From positions 222,907,325 to 222,971,324 of the forward strand of contig NC_057808.1 in the NCBI RefSeq assembly GCF_018294505.1: DNA of 64,000 nt, read 5' to 3'. Numbering within the stretch: position 1 is the stretch's first letter; the number at the start of each line of letters is the position of its first letter. The stretch is from Triticum aestivum (lineage: Eukaryota; Streptophyta; Magnoliopsida; Poales; Poaceae). The position numbers and the translations under genes were made by a program. Below are positions 33,389 to 46,400 of this stretch, one piece after another. The notes beneath the pieces were generated by a model. It saw nothing but the letters and a program-made list of their open reading frames with translations. It ran no database searches and had not been told where the DNA came from.

Positions 33389-34504
33389 CATGTTGTTTTG
33401 GTGAAGAAGCTTCAAGTGAATCGGGCATTGTTTTGTTGTTCTTTGATTTGAATTCAGACATGTTGACCGATGCATATGTGTGTGCATTTTGCACAAGCCA
33501 ACTATCCATTTTTTATAGTGAGCAACCACTTGCCTTGACCATATCACTTCAAGAATATTTAAGGCTAGACATGTCTTATGTTCTGGGTACGACATGTTGT
33601 TTTGGTGAAAAAATCTCAAATTGAATTGGGCATTTTTTGGTTGTACTTTGATTTAAATCAGGACATGTTGATCGATGCATATATGTGTGCGTTTTGCACA
33701 TGCCGCACCCTCAATTTTTCGTAGTGAGAAGTCACTTGCCTTGTTCATGTCACTTTAAGAATGGTTAAGTCTATACATGTCTCATGGGTACGACATGTTG
33801 TTTTGGTGAAGAAGCCTCTAGTTGAATTGGAGAATGTTAGGTTGTACTATGATTGGAATCTGGACATGTAAATCCATGCACATATGCATGCGTTATGCAC
33901 AAGCCTATCCTCAATTTTTGTAGTGAACAACCACTTGCCTTCTACATGTCACTTCAAGAATGCTTAAGGTTAGACATGTCTTTTCATGGGTACTACATGT
34001 TGTTTTGGTGAAGAAGTCTCCAATTGAATTGGGGAATGTTTGGTTGTACTATGATTTGAATCCGGAAATGTTGATCAATGCATATATGCGTGCGTTACGC
34101 ACAAGCCTATCCTCATTTTTTTAAAGTGAGCATCTACCTACCTTGTACACGTCACTTCAAGAATGGTTAAGGCTAGACATGTCTTGTTATGGGTATGACA
34201 TGTTTTTTGGTGAAGAAGCTTCAAATTGAATTGGAGAATATTTGGTTGTATTGTGATTGGAATCCAGACATGTCAATCTTTGCATATATGCATGCCTTAG
34301 ATAGAAGCCCATCCTCAGTTTTATTGTAGTGAGCCGCCACTTGCCTTGACCATGTTACTTCAAGAATGGTTAAGGCTAGACATATCTTGTCATGAGTACG
34401 ACATGTTGTTTTGGTGAACAAGTCTCAAATTGAACCGGGGAATGTTTGGTTGTACCTTCATTTTAATCACTACATGTTGATCGATAAGTACATGTGTGCA
34501 TTAC
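33389..34504. repeat. Diverged 202-bp tandem repeats, left part
   Basis: CATGTTGTTTTGGTGA-type starts recur at about 33389, 33593, 33793, 33996, 34199 and 34400, spacing 200-204 bp. Copies are clearly diverged, so the array is old. It is broken at 34504 by the composite element and resumes at 56083. Confidence 0.88.
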
Positions 34505-35316
34505 TGATAGCTCGTATCCGCATCGGTATTTCTCCGAAGAGGAAGGGATGATGCAGCACAACTACGGTAGGCATTACCCTCAGTTACCAAACCAAGGTTA
34601 TCAAACCAGTAGGACAACCAAGCAACACTATGTAAACGGTACCTGCACACAAAGAACAAATACTTCCAACCCGACGCTTATGAGGGGCTGTTAATCCCTC
34701 TACGAGTAATGCCGCCAGATATTGTCAAGTTGACGGGATAAAAATTGTGATAGATTGGATAAACAGATCTGAAATAAACGCAAAATAAAAGATGCAAATA
34801 AAAAGAGCAGCAAAGTATTTTTGGGTTTTTGGAATAGTAGATCTGAAAAAAGCGAATAAAAAGTAGATCAGAAAACAATATGATAAAGATAGACCCCGGG
34901 GCCGTAGATTTCACTAGTGGCTTCTCACAAGAAAATAGCATACGGTGGGTAAACAAATTACTGTTGGGCAATTGATAGAACATCGAATAATTATGACGAT
35001 ATCCAGGCAATGATCATTATATAGGCATCACGTCCAAGATTAGTAAACCGGCTCCTGCCTGCATCTAGTACTATTACTCCATACATCGACCGCTATCCAG
35101 CATGCATCTAGTGTATTAAGTTCATGGATAAATGGAGTAATTCAATAAGAAAGATGACATGATGTAGACGAGATATATTCATGTAGGAATAGCCCCCATC
35201 CTGTTATCCTTAAAAGCAATGACACAAGCGTGTCTTGCTGCCCCTTCTGTCACTGAGAAAGAACACAACACGATCGAACCCATCATAGAGCACCTCTTCC
35301 CATGGCAAGAAAAACT
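34505..35316 (-). repeat. LTR-a, truncated
   Basis: Starts TGATAGCTCG like LTR-b and aligns with it for about 810 bp, then joins internal-domain sequence within a shared AAAACT (35311-35316). Confidence 0.85.
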
Positions 35317-36089
35317 TGAAAACTTCAATCACACAAAACTTAACAAAACCTTCGTGAGATCCGTTAGTATAAGAAAGCAAATCACCACTCTAAGTACTGT
35401 TGCAAACCCATTCATATTTTACTTTTGCATTATACCTACTGTATTGCAACTTACCATGGCTTATACCCCCGATACAATCCATAGATTCATCAAAATAAGC
35501 ACACAACACAAAGAAAACAGAATCTGTCAAAAATAGAATAGACTGTAGTAATCTGAAAACTCCGTCTGTAACTCCAAAAATTCTGAAAAATTAGGACAAC
35601 GTGGGAAATTTGTATATAAAACTTGTGTAAAAAATTCAGAATTTTATCGCGCTTGTTTGATTTTACAAAATTATTTTACTGGACACAAAAGTTTCTATTT
35701 TTCAACAAGATCAAATCAACTATCACCCAACATGATCCCAAAGGCTTTACTTGGCACAGACACTAATTAAAACATAAGAAACACAATCATAATAGTAGCA
35801 TCATTGTGCAAACACTCGAGAACAGAAAGAAAAAGGTAAAAAATAAATTTTATTCATTGGGTTGCCTCCCAAGAAGCTCTTTCTTTATAGCCATTAAGAT
35901 AGGCTTAAGATTTCAGCGATGCTCACACGAAAGATAAGAACTGAAACACAAAGAGAACATCATAAAACATATCCCAAAAACATTTATGTCTAACATAATT
36001 TCTATGCATAGGAATTTTATAAGCAAACAAATTATCACGACAAGAAATATCTAGCATATGCAAGCAAGAAGAAAGAAATAATAACGATC

Positions 36090-36764
36090 TCAACATAACG
36101 AGAGGTAATTTAGTAAATGAAAATTTCTAACACCATATTTTCCTCTCTCATAATAACTACATGTAGGATCATAATCAAATTCAACAATATAGCTATCATA
36201 TAAAATTTTCTCTTTATGATCCACATGCTTGCAAAGTTGACACTCCTCCAAAATAGTGGGATTATCATCAAATAAAGTCATGACCTCTCCAAACCCAATT
36301 TTATTAAAAATTTCATAAGGTTGAACACTCTCCAAATATGTGGGATTATTTTTAGCTAAAGTTGACACTCTTCCAAACCCACTTTTAATATTATCACAAG
36401 CATATTCATCATGAGATTTAAATAAATTTTCTAAATCATAAGAATCATTATCACCCCAATCATGATCATTGCAATAAGCAGTTGCCATAACAAAACAAGC
36501 ATCCCCAAGCTTGGGGTTTTGCATATAACTAGCACAATTGACATTAATAGAATTTATAATAACATCATTGCAATCATGCTTTTCATTCAAGGAGCTATCA
36601 TGAATCACTTCATAAATTTCTTCGTTTAACACTTCATCACAATTTTCAAATTCATAAATCTCAAGCAAAACTTCATAAGGATAATCTAGTGAATTCAATT
36701 CACTAACAATTGGTTCGTCATTATTGGATCTTTTCGAAAGATTAGCAAGTGGACGATGATCCAT
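36090..36764 (-). CDS. Gag-like ORF of unknown function, intact
   Basis: 224 residues, starting MDHRPLANLSKRSNND at 36764. The protein is acidic and rich in Asn, Asp, Glu and Ile, with internally similar stretches (GFGRVSTLAKNNPTYLE and GFGEVMTLFDDNPTILEE). It has no zinc knuckle, protease or polymerase motif. It occupies the gag position, about 220 bp downstream of the primer-site region. ORFs like this are common in Triticeae non-autonomous elements; I cannot assign a function. A broken second copy is at 41250-41907. Confidence 0.6.
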   Translation of the reverse strand: MDHRPLANLSKRSNNDEPIVSELNSLDYPYEVLLEIYEFENCDEVLNEEIYEVIHDSSLNEKHDCNDVIINSINVNCASYMQNPKLGDACFVMATAYCNDHDWGDNDSYDLENLFKSHDEYACDNIKSGFGRVSTLAKNNPTYLESVQPYEIFNKIGFGEVMTLFDDNPTILEECQLCKHVDHKEKILYDSYIVEFDYDPTCSYYERGKYGVRNFHLLNYLSLC

Positions 36765-36983
36765 ATCAATAGATTTTTAGCAAGCAAAGATGCAAGCAAA
36801 CAGAAGACACATGGCAACAGAAGCAAACAACAGATCTGACGAGAAAAAGGCAAACGGAAAAGAAGGCGAATAAAACGACAATTTTTTGTGAAGTGGGGGA
36901 GATGAAAACGAGAGGCATATGGAAAATATGTAAATTGCAAGGAGATGACATTTGTGATTAGGAACCTGATAGATGTTGATGAT

Positions 36984-37004
36984 GTCTCCCTGGCAACGGC
37001 GCTA
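36984..37004 (-). promoter_or_regulatory. Primer binding site region
   Basis: On the - strand TAGCGCCGTTGCCAGGGAG lies 12 bases from the LTR-b end. It resembles the TGGCGCCGTTGCC-type sites of Athila/Tat-related gypsy elements. The equivalent in the other internal domain is deleted. Confidence 0.55.
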
Positions 37005-37016
37005 GAAATCTACTTC

Positions 37017-38597
37017 TGATAGCTCGGATCCGCATCGGTATTTCCCCAAAGAGGAAGGTATGATGCAGCAGAGCTAAGGTAGGTATTTCCCTCAGTTATG
37101 AAACCAAGGTTATCGAACCAGTAGGAGAACCAAGCAACACTATGTAAATGGTACCTGCATACAAAGAACAAATACTTGCAACCCGACGCTTATGAGGGGT
37201 TGTCAATCCCTCTACGGGTAACGACGCGAGATATTGTCAAGTTGACGGGATAAAATTGTGATAGATTGGATAAATAGATCTGAAATAAACGCAAAATAAA
37301 AGATGCAAATAAAAAGTGCAGCAAAGTATTTTTGGTTTTTTGGAATAATAGATCTGAAAACAAAAGCGAATAAAAAGTAGATCGGAAAACAAAATGACAA
37401 AAGATAGACCCGGGGGCCGTAGATTTCACTAGTGGCTTCTCTCGAGAAAATAGCATCCGGTGGGTAAACAAATTACTGTTGGGCAATTGATAGAACATCG
37501 AATAATTATGACGATTTCCAGGCAATGATCATTATATAGGCATCGTGTCCAAGATTAGTAGAGCGACTCCTGCCTGCATCTACTACTATTACTCCACACA
37601 TCGACCGCTATCCAGCATGCATCTAGTGTATTAAGTTCATGGAGTAACGGAGTAATGCACTAAGAATGATGACATGAGGTAGACGAGATCTATTCATGTA
37701 GGAATAGCCCCCATCTTGTTATCCTTAATAGAAACGATACATGCATGTCTTGTTGCCCCTTCTGTCACATGGAAAGAACACCTCATGATCGAACCCATCA
37801 CAAAGCACCTCTTCCCATGGCAAGAAAAACTGATCTAGTTGGCCTAACTAAACCAAAGATTCGAAGAAGAAATACGAGGCTATAAGTAATCATGCATATA
37901 AGGGATCAAAGAAACTCAAATAACTTTCATAGATATATAGATTTGATCGTAAACTCAAAGTTCATCGGATCCCAACAAACACACTACAAAAAAGAACTAC
38001 ATCAAATAGATCTCCAATAGACCATTGTATTGAGAATCAAAAAGAGAGAGGAAGCCATCTAGTTACCGCCTGCGGACCCGTAGGTCTACAATGAACTACT
38101 CACGCATCATCGGAGAGGCACCAATGAGGATGATGAACCCCTCCGTGATGGTATCTAGATTGGATCTCATGGTTCTGGAACTTGAGGCAATTGGAATTTT
38201 GTTTCGTCGACTCCCCTAGGGTTTCTGGAATATTTGAGGATGTATAGGGCGAAGGGGTGGTGCGGGAGGCCACCGAGGTGGGCACAATCCACCTGGGCGC
38301 GCGCCTAGGTGGGTTGTGCCCCCTCCGCGCACCCCTCTGGTACTTCTTTGGCCCAAGTTGTGTCTTCTGGTCCATAAAAAATCTCCAAAAAGTTTCGTTC
38401 TATTTGGACTCCGTTTGGTACTGATATTCTGCGAAGTAAAAAACAAGCAAAAACAGCAACTGGCACTAGGCACTATGTCCATAGGTTAGTCCCAAAAATG
38501 ATATAAAGTTGCTATAAAATGATTGTAAAACATCCAAGAATGATAATATAACAGCATGGAACAATAAAAAAATTATAGATACATTGGATATGTATCA
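37017..38597 (-). repeat. LTR-b, complete
   Basis: 1581 bp, + strand ends TGATAGCTCGG and TATGTATCA. In element orientation it is the 3' LTR of the right copy and the 5' LTR of the left copy. Confidence 0.9.
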
Positions 38598-41500
38598 GCA
38601 TACCCAAGCTTAATTCCTGCTCGTCCTCGAGTAGGTAAATGATAAAAACATAATTTTTGATGTGTAATGTTGCCTAAGATGTTCATCACATATTCTTTTC
38701 TTTTGTAGCATGGACATATGGACTTTTATATGATTCAATCAATAGTCTAGTTTTGACATGAAGATTTCAATAATCAAGTAACATCAACAAGCAACCAAGT
38801 CTTTCAAAATATCAACACTAAAGCAAGTTATCCCTAGGCCATCATGCTCAATCATTGATCCATTCATGAAACACACTCACATATTAGCTACATCCAATGC
38901 TCAAGTACGATCATAGTGCCCCTTAGTAGGTGATTTATGAGAGAAGATGGAGACTCAAATAAAAAAATTGCACAAAGTAAATAGAAAAACCCTTTGTAGA
39001 GGGAAGTAGGGATTTGTAGAGGTGCTAGAGCTCAAAGCTAAAATTGAGAGATAATTTTTTTTAGAGGCATACTTTTCCCGTCAACGAAAACGGCCGAGTA
39101 TTTCCCAACACTTTCCATGATAGATATATCATACGCGGTTCCCAAACAGAAAATAAAGTTTATTCCTTTTTCCACAATTCTTTCACATTCCACGGCTAGC
39201 CGTATCCACGGGTACCATCCATACCAACACTTTCCAAGGAATTTATTATTTGACAACAAAAAGTAAATTCATTTATCATTTCAGGACTGGCATCCCTATT
39301 ACCACCATACTCTCGTGCAATGACAAGTGATATCTTGAGAATATCACATCTAGCATATAAAATATTGGCCACCCCTGCCGCTTCATGAGCGGTACGGGCA
39401 CCCAAAAAGGAAATTAATTTTGAAAATTAGAGATGGCACATACAAATTTGCTTAGAACGGCACGGAAATACCGCATATAGGTAGGTATGGTGGACTCATC
39501 TGGCAAAACTGGGTTTAAGGATGTTGGATGCACCAGTAGTATTTCTACTTAGTACAAGTGGAGGCTAGCAAAAGATTGAGAAGCAGCCAACCAAGAAATG
39601 AAAAATCACGTAAGCGAGCATTAAGCATAACTAACACTGAATAATGCACCACAAGTAGGATGTAATTTCATTGCATAACTATCGACTTTCGTGCTTGCAT
39701 AGGGAATCACAAACCTTAACACCAATATTCTTGCTAAAGCATAGTTACTCACCAACATGACTCACATATCATTATCATCATATCTCTAAACTATTACAAA
39801 TAATCAAGTTTATTTTGTCCAATGATCTTCATGGAAGTTTTTAGTATATACCTCTTCAATATCTATCACTTTGGGACTAATTTCATATGTTGCTTTTGAT
39901 AAGCTCAAACAAATTTAAGTGAAGAACATGAGCACCATTTTTTCCGTCTCTCAAAATAGTATAAGTGAAGCATGAGAGAATTTTTTCAAAATTACTAACT
40001 CTCAAATAAATCTAAGTGAAGCATGAGAGCATTTCTTCAAAAGTATTAAAGCACAACGTGCTCAAAAAGATATAAGTGAAGCACTAGAGCAATTCCATAG
40101 CTCAAAAATTTAACTGAAGCATAAAGAGCAATTCTAACAAATCATAACATAATTTTGGCTCTCTCAAATAGGTGTGTCCAGCAAGGATACTTGTGAAAAA
40201 CTAACAAAGCAAAACAAGCAAAGACTCATATACTACAAGACGCTCCAAGCAAAACTCATGATATGTGACGTATAAAAATATAGCTCTAAGTAAGATACCG
40301 ATGGTCGTTAGAAGAAATAGGGGATGCCTTCTGGGGCATCCCCAAGCTTAGTTGCTTGTTCCTCCTTGGATATTATCTTGGGGTGCCATGGCGCATCCCC
40401 AAGCTTAGGCTCTTCTTACTCCTTATTAATTCATCCATCGTGATCTCACTCAAAACTAGAAAAGTTCAATCACACAAAACTTAACAAAACCTTCGTGAGA
40501 TCCATTAGTATAAGAAAACAAATCACCACTCTAAGTATTGTTGCAAACCCATTCATATTTTATTTTTGCATTATATCTACTGTATTTCAACTTACCATAG
40601 CTTATACCCCCTGATACAATCCACAGATTCATCAAAATAAGCACACAACACAAACAAAACAGAATCTGTAAAAAAAAGAACAATCCTTAGTAATCTGAAA
40701 ACTTCGTATACTTCCGTAACTCCAAAAATTCTGAAAATTTAGGAAAACGTGGGAAATTTGTATATCAATCTTGTGTAAAAACTTCAGAATTTTATCGCAC
40801 TTCTTTGATTTTAGAAAATTATTTTACTGGACGCAAAGGTTTCTGTTTTTGAACAAGATCAAATCAACTATCACCCAACATGATCCCAAAGGCTTTACTT
40901 GGCACAAACACTAATTAAAACATAAAAACACAATTATAACAGTAGCATCATTGTGCAAACACTCAAGAACAGAAATAAAAAGGCAAAAAAAATTATTCAT
41001 TGGGTTGCCTCCCAACAAGCTCTTTCTTTATAGCCATTAAGATAGGCTTAAGATTTCAACGATGCTCACACGAAAGACAAGAGCTGAAACACAAAGAGAG
41101 CATCATAAAATGTATGACAAAAATGTTTAAGTCTAACATACTTCCTATGCATAGTAATTTTATAAGCAAACAAATTATCACGACAAGAAATATCTAGCAT
41201 ATGCAAGCAAGAAGAAAGAAATAATAACGATCTCAACATAACGAGAGGTAATTTAGTAACATGAAAATTTCTACAACCATATTTTCCTCTCTCATAACAA
41301 TTACATGTAGGATCCTAATCAAATTCAACAATATAGCTATCATATAAAATTTTCTCTTCATGATCCTCATGCGTGCAAAGTTGGCACTCCTCCAAAATAG
41401 TGGGATTATCATCAAATAAAGTCATGACCTCTCCAAACCCAATTTTATTAAAAAAATCATAAGACTGAACACTCTCCAAATATATGGGATTATTTTTAGC

Positions 41501-42132
41501 TAAAGTTGACACTCTTCCAAACCCCCTTTTAATATTATCACAAGCATATTCATCATGAGATTTAAATAAAGTTTAAAGATTACAAGAATCTTTATCACCC
41601 CAATCATGATCATTGCAATAAGTAGTGGACATAACAAAACAAGCATCCCCAAGCTTGGGGTTTTGCATATCACTAGCACAACTGACATTAATAGAATTTA
41701 TAATAACATCATTGCAATCATGCTTTTCATTCAAGGAGCTATCATGAATCACTTCATAAATTTCTTCGTTTGACACTTCATCACAATTTTCAGATTCATA
41801 AATATCAAGCAAAACTTCATAAAGATAATCTAGTGAATTCAATTCACTATAAATTTGTTCATCATAATTGGATCTTTTAAAACATTAGCAAGTGGATGAG
41901 GATCCATATCAATAAATTTTTAGCAATCAAAGATGCAAGCAAATAGAAGACACATGGCAACATAGGCAAACAACAGATCTGACGAGAAAAAGGCAAACGG
42001 AAAAGAAGGCGAATAAAACGGCAAATTTTTGTGAAGTGGGGAGATGAAAATGAGAGGCAAGTGGCAAATAATGTAAATTGCAAGGAAATGAGATTTGTGA
42101 TTAGGAACCTGATAGATGTTGAAATCTACTTC
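38598..42132 (-). other. Full internal domain, mostly non-coding
   Basis: 3.5 kb. Apart from the gag-like pseudogene (41250-41907) no gene is seen. CCCCAAGCTT motifs recur near 40350, 40405 and 41650. A 27-bp deletion next to LTR-c (after 42120) has removed the primer binding site present in the other copy. Confidence 0.8.
41250..41907 (-). pseudogene. Broken copy of the gag-like ORF
   Basis: Aligns with 36090-36764. Start MDPHPLAN at 41907; a frameshift follows within about 12 codons, another near 41565-41580, and an in-frame stop near the end. Open pieces lie at 41573-41842 and 41315-41512. Confidence 0.8.
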
Positions 42133-43466
42133 TGGTAGCAGGTATCTGCGTCGGTATTTCCCCGAAGAGGAAGGGATGATGCAACACAGCTACGGTAGGT
42201 ATTTCCCTCAGTTATGAAACCAACGTTATCGAACCAGTAGGAGAACCAAGCAACACTATGTAAATGGTACCTGCACACAAAGAACAAATACTTGCAACCC
42301 GACGCTTATGAGGGGTTGTCAATCCCTCTACACGTAACGACGCAACATATTGTCAAGTTGACGGGATAAAAATTGTGATATATTGGATAAATATATCTGA
42401 AATAAACGCGAAATAAAAGATGCAAATAAAAAGTGCTGCAGAGTATTTTTGGGTTTTGGGAATAATAGATCTAAAAACAAAAGCGAATAAAAAGTAGATC
42501 GGAAAACCATATGATAAAAGATAGACCCGGGGGTCGTAGATTTCACTAGTGGCTTCTCTCGAGAAAATAGCATATGGTGGGTAAACAAATTACTGTTGGG
42601 AAATTGATAGAACATCGAATAATTATGACGATATCCAGGCAATGATCATTATATAGGCATCATGTCCAAGATTAGTAGACCGACTCCTGCCTGCATCTAC
42701 TACTATTACTCCACACATCGACCGCTATCAGCATGCATCTAGTGTATTAAGTTCATGGAGAAACGGAGTAATGCAATAAGAACGATCACATGATGTAGAC
42801 GAGATCTATTCATGTAGGAATAGCACCCATCTTGTTATCCTTAACAACAACGATACATGCGTGTCTTGCTCTCCCTTTTGTCACTGGGGAAGAACACCGC
42901 ATGATCGAACCCATCAGAAAGCACCTCTTCCCATGGCAAGAAAAATCGATCTAGTTGGCCTAACTAAACCAAAGATTCGAAGAAGAAATACGACGCTATA
43001 AGTAATCATGCATATAAGAGATCAAAGAAACTCAAATAACTTTCATGGATATATAGATCTGATCATAAACTCAAAGTTCATCGGATCCCAATAAACACAC
43101 CACAAAAAACAGTTACATCAAATAGATCTCCAAGTGAGCTTTGTATTGATAAGGAAAAAGAGAGAGGAAGCCATATAGCTACTGCCTACGGACCCGTGGG
43201 TCTACAATGAATAATACACGCATCATCAGAGAGGCACCAATGAGGATGATGAACCCTTCTGTGATGGTGTCTAGATTGGATCTCGTGGTTCTTGAACTTG
43301 CGGCGGCTGGAATTGTGTTTCGACGACTCCCCTAGGGTTTCTGGAATATTTGGGGATTTATAGGATGAAGAGGCAGTGTGGGAGGCCACTGAGGTGGGCA
43401 CAATGCACCAGGGCGTGCCTGGGCCCCCAGGCGCGCCCAGGTGGGTTGTGCCCCCCGGGGCACCCC

Positions 43467-46400
43467 TGTAACGCCCCGAGACCGACGCTTCAGAAGACTT
43501 CCATAGTTTTGTGATCTCTGTGTGTTTCTTTTGCTTGCTCTATTTATTTTTGCATTGCATCATGTCATTTTTTTTAAACTGAACTAAGTAAATTGCAGGG
43601 ATCTTCGATCCATTTAAATCGAGGGAATTCACATGGTGATTTCTCTTTATAACTTATCCTCCTAATATTTATGGAGCTATTATAAATATTCCATTAGTTT
43701 GGAATTAACCATAACACACTTGCAAATTATCCCAACGCCGTTGTTATCTAAATTCTTGGTCTCCAACCTTGCCATATATCCTTTCATCATATTCCGGAGC
43801 TTCACCAAAAATCCGAACATTTTGGACCTTCCCTACCCTCACTTCCTATTCAAATCATTTGAATTTAAATCAAATGAGTTTGAATTTAAATCTTTCAATC
43901 ATGGCCTTTTCGATTTTCTCGGAACAAGCACTTTGTTGTGAGTCCGGGAGAATAATCCCCATGCCCAAATTCTTGTCCACTCTTTCCTTTTCTCTCATTT
44001 TCTTTCTTTGCTTTTTTCTGTTTTTAGAAGAGTTTTGAAGAAGAGAGGGAGTGGAGAGCCCAGCAGCCTCCCTCTTCACTGGGCCGACCTCTAAGCCCAA
44101 AGCCCAGCCGGCGCCCCCACAAGCTCTAACCCTAGCACGCACCCTGCTCTCCTCCCTTGCGCCGCCACTTCCTCCTCTCGATCTCTCCCTCATCTCCCCT
44201 GCAGCGCCGCCAGCCTCCCCTGTCTCATCCTCCCGATCCCCTCACCCTCTTCCTCTCGTCCTCTCCCTTGCACCGCCACCCAGAGAGAGGAGAGGAGCGA
44301 GACCCCCTGTCGCCGAGCGCCCGAGGAGAGGAGTTCCTCGAGCACCGACCGCCCGCAGCAGCCTCCTCCCCTCGCGACCCCGCTGCCGCTCCTCCTTTGC
44401 CTCGCATCGCCTTCCGCCGTCAAGCGCCGCCCCCGTCCGGATCCGTCGGGCCCTGCCTTGGCCGCGCCTCCCTGCTGCCGAGGCCCCGCCGCCAATTCCC
44501 ACCCGCGTCATCCTGTCGAGCGCTGGGACAAACGGCAGCAGCTCCTCCTCGCCTCGTCCACGTCAACGAAAGCCGTGCCTTGGACATCTGCACCCTCGCC
44601 GGAGCGAGTTCGTCCCCGCCGCGCCAAGCCCTTCTCCATCGACCTCGGCGACCAGCGCCTCCACTACCTCCCCGTCGCTGCGCCTGCCTCCTCTCGTCGC
44701 TGCCGCCTTCTGTTCCTCGTCACCGCACCAATAGCCGCCGCTGCCGTGGTCTTCTGCATCGCCAAATCCCAGCACCCGCGGCCCTCTGCTTCGCCTCGCC
44801 AAGCCGTCGATGTTCCTCCTCCGGTGCCCTGTCCCCGTCGGTTTTGCTCGAGCACGCCACCACTGCGCCTCACGTCTCTCCCGCCGGGAGCCCCGCTTCA
44901 TGTCCCTGCCGGCCTCGCGTGGACCTCCTCGCCATGGTTCTATCAAACGCCGCAAGTCCGACGCCAGGAGCACCTCAAGTTCTGCTACATGTAACAGCTA
45001 GTACCACTACGGCCGGAGACCTCGGACCCGTCAAGTACCCTGGATACGCCAAGTTGCTCGCCGTGACCCTGAACATTTACGGAGTGCGTACGACTACGAA
45101 ACGTGAACCACTACTTCCACTACATCGCGAGAACGTCTACTTCCACTGCAAACTCGATCCGCTTCGAAAATGCACGCTTCGAAGGTATAACCCCGAGGCG
45201 ATGACCCGTGGACGAATGCATGCGTGTTGTATGAGATGCACCGTATGTTTGCACCATTTCCGAATTAGTCCTTGCACGTTCCTCGTTTCCTTGCCACCGT
45301 CATGTGGGAACCCGGTAACCGGGATCACCCCACCATCGTTTGCATGTTCCGTTCATCCACAGTTTCTTTTGCACCGACATCTCGTCGAGTTGTCGGTTCA
45401 CCGTTATGTTGCCGTGGCATCATTTTCGAATTCGTTGCCGTGGCACCCCCTTTTTTCCACCACGGTAACAAATGCCTCGTATCATTTTATACCAACACTT
45501 TCATAAAATTGCATATACCTTGCATATGTCATCCGCATCATGATAACAACATTTAAAATGTCTAAAATTGATGTTTGCATTAAAATTGCTAAATGACATA
45601 TGGGGATTTTCCGGAATTGTTGTTTATTATTTCCGGCCACATTTAACTTGCTTAAATAGATAGTTTATTATGCTTCACCTCTTGCCATGGTAATCAACAT
45701 TTAATATTGTTGGGTCCATAAACGAGAGAGAAATAAATAATTAAATGTGGTGTTTCGTCAATATGCAACTCGTTGCATATTGAGCTCCACTTAATTTGTA
45801 GTGTTGTTTGTTGCACTTTGCCATGCCATGCCTCATTAAACTGGACATGCATCATATTTGTTTTTGCATCATGCCATGTGTATGTGGTGGTTGTTTACTA
45901 TGTTGTTTGTTTCTTTCCGGGTTGCTTCTCTCGTTAGCTTCGGTTTCATTCCGGAGTTGTGAGGATTCGTTCGACTACGCCCGTTTGTCTTCTTCATGGA
46001 CTCGTTCTTCTTCCTTGCGGGATTTCAGGCAAGATGACCATACCCTCGAAATCACTTCTATCTTTGCTTGCTAGTTGTTCGCTCTATTGCTATGCCGCGC
46101 TACCTATCACTTGCTCTTCAAGCCTCCCAAATTGCCATGAACCTCTAACCTTTGTCACCCTTCCTAGCAAACCGTTGTTTGGCTATGTTACCGCTTTGCT
46201 CAGCCCCTCTTATAGCGTTGTTAGTGCAGGTGAAGATGAAGATTGCTCCATGTTGGATTATGTTTATGTTGGGATATCACAATATCTCTTATTTAATTAA
46301 TGCATCTATATACTTGGTAAAGGGTGGAAGGCTCGGCCTTATGCCTGGTGTTTTGTTCCACTCTTGCCGCCCTAGTTTCCGTCATACCGGTGTTATGTTC

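Larger units (their letters stand above)
35317..37016 (-). other. Second internal domain, lacking its 3' part
   Basis: Matches the right half (about 40455-42132) of the full internal domain. It contains the primer-site region and the intact gag-like ORF. It lacks about 1.85 kb that lies nearest the LTR in the full copy. Confidence 0.8.

Noticed and set aside
44157..45506. 449-codon ORF in the LARD LTR, and its copy at 52278-53285
   Set aside because: Low-complexity Pro/Arg/Ser protein from a GC-rich stretch that is open in several frames on both strands; lengths differ between LTRs because of indels.
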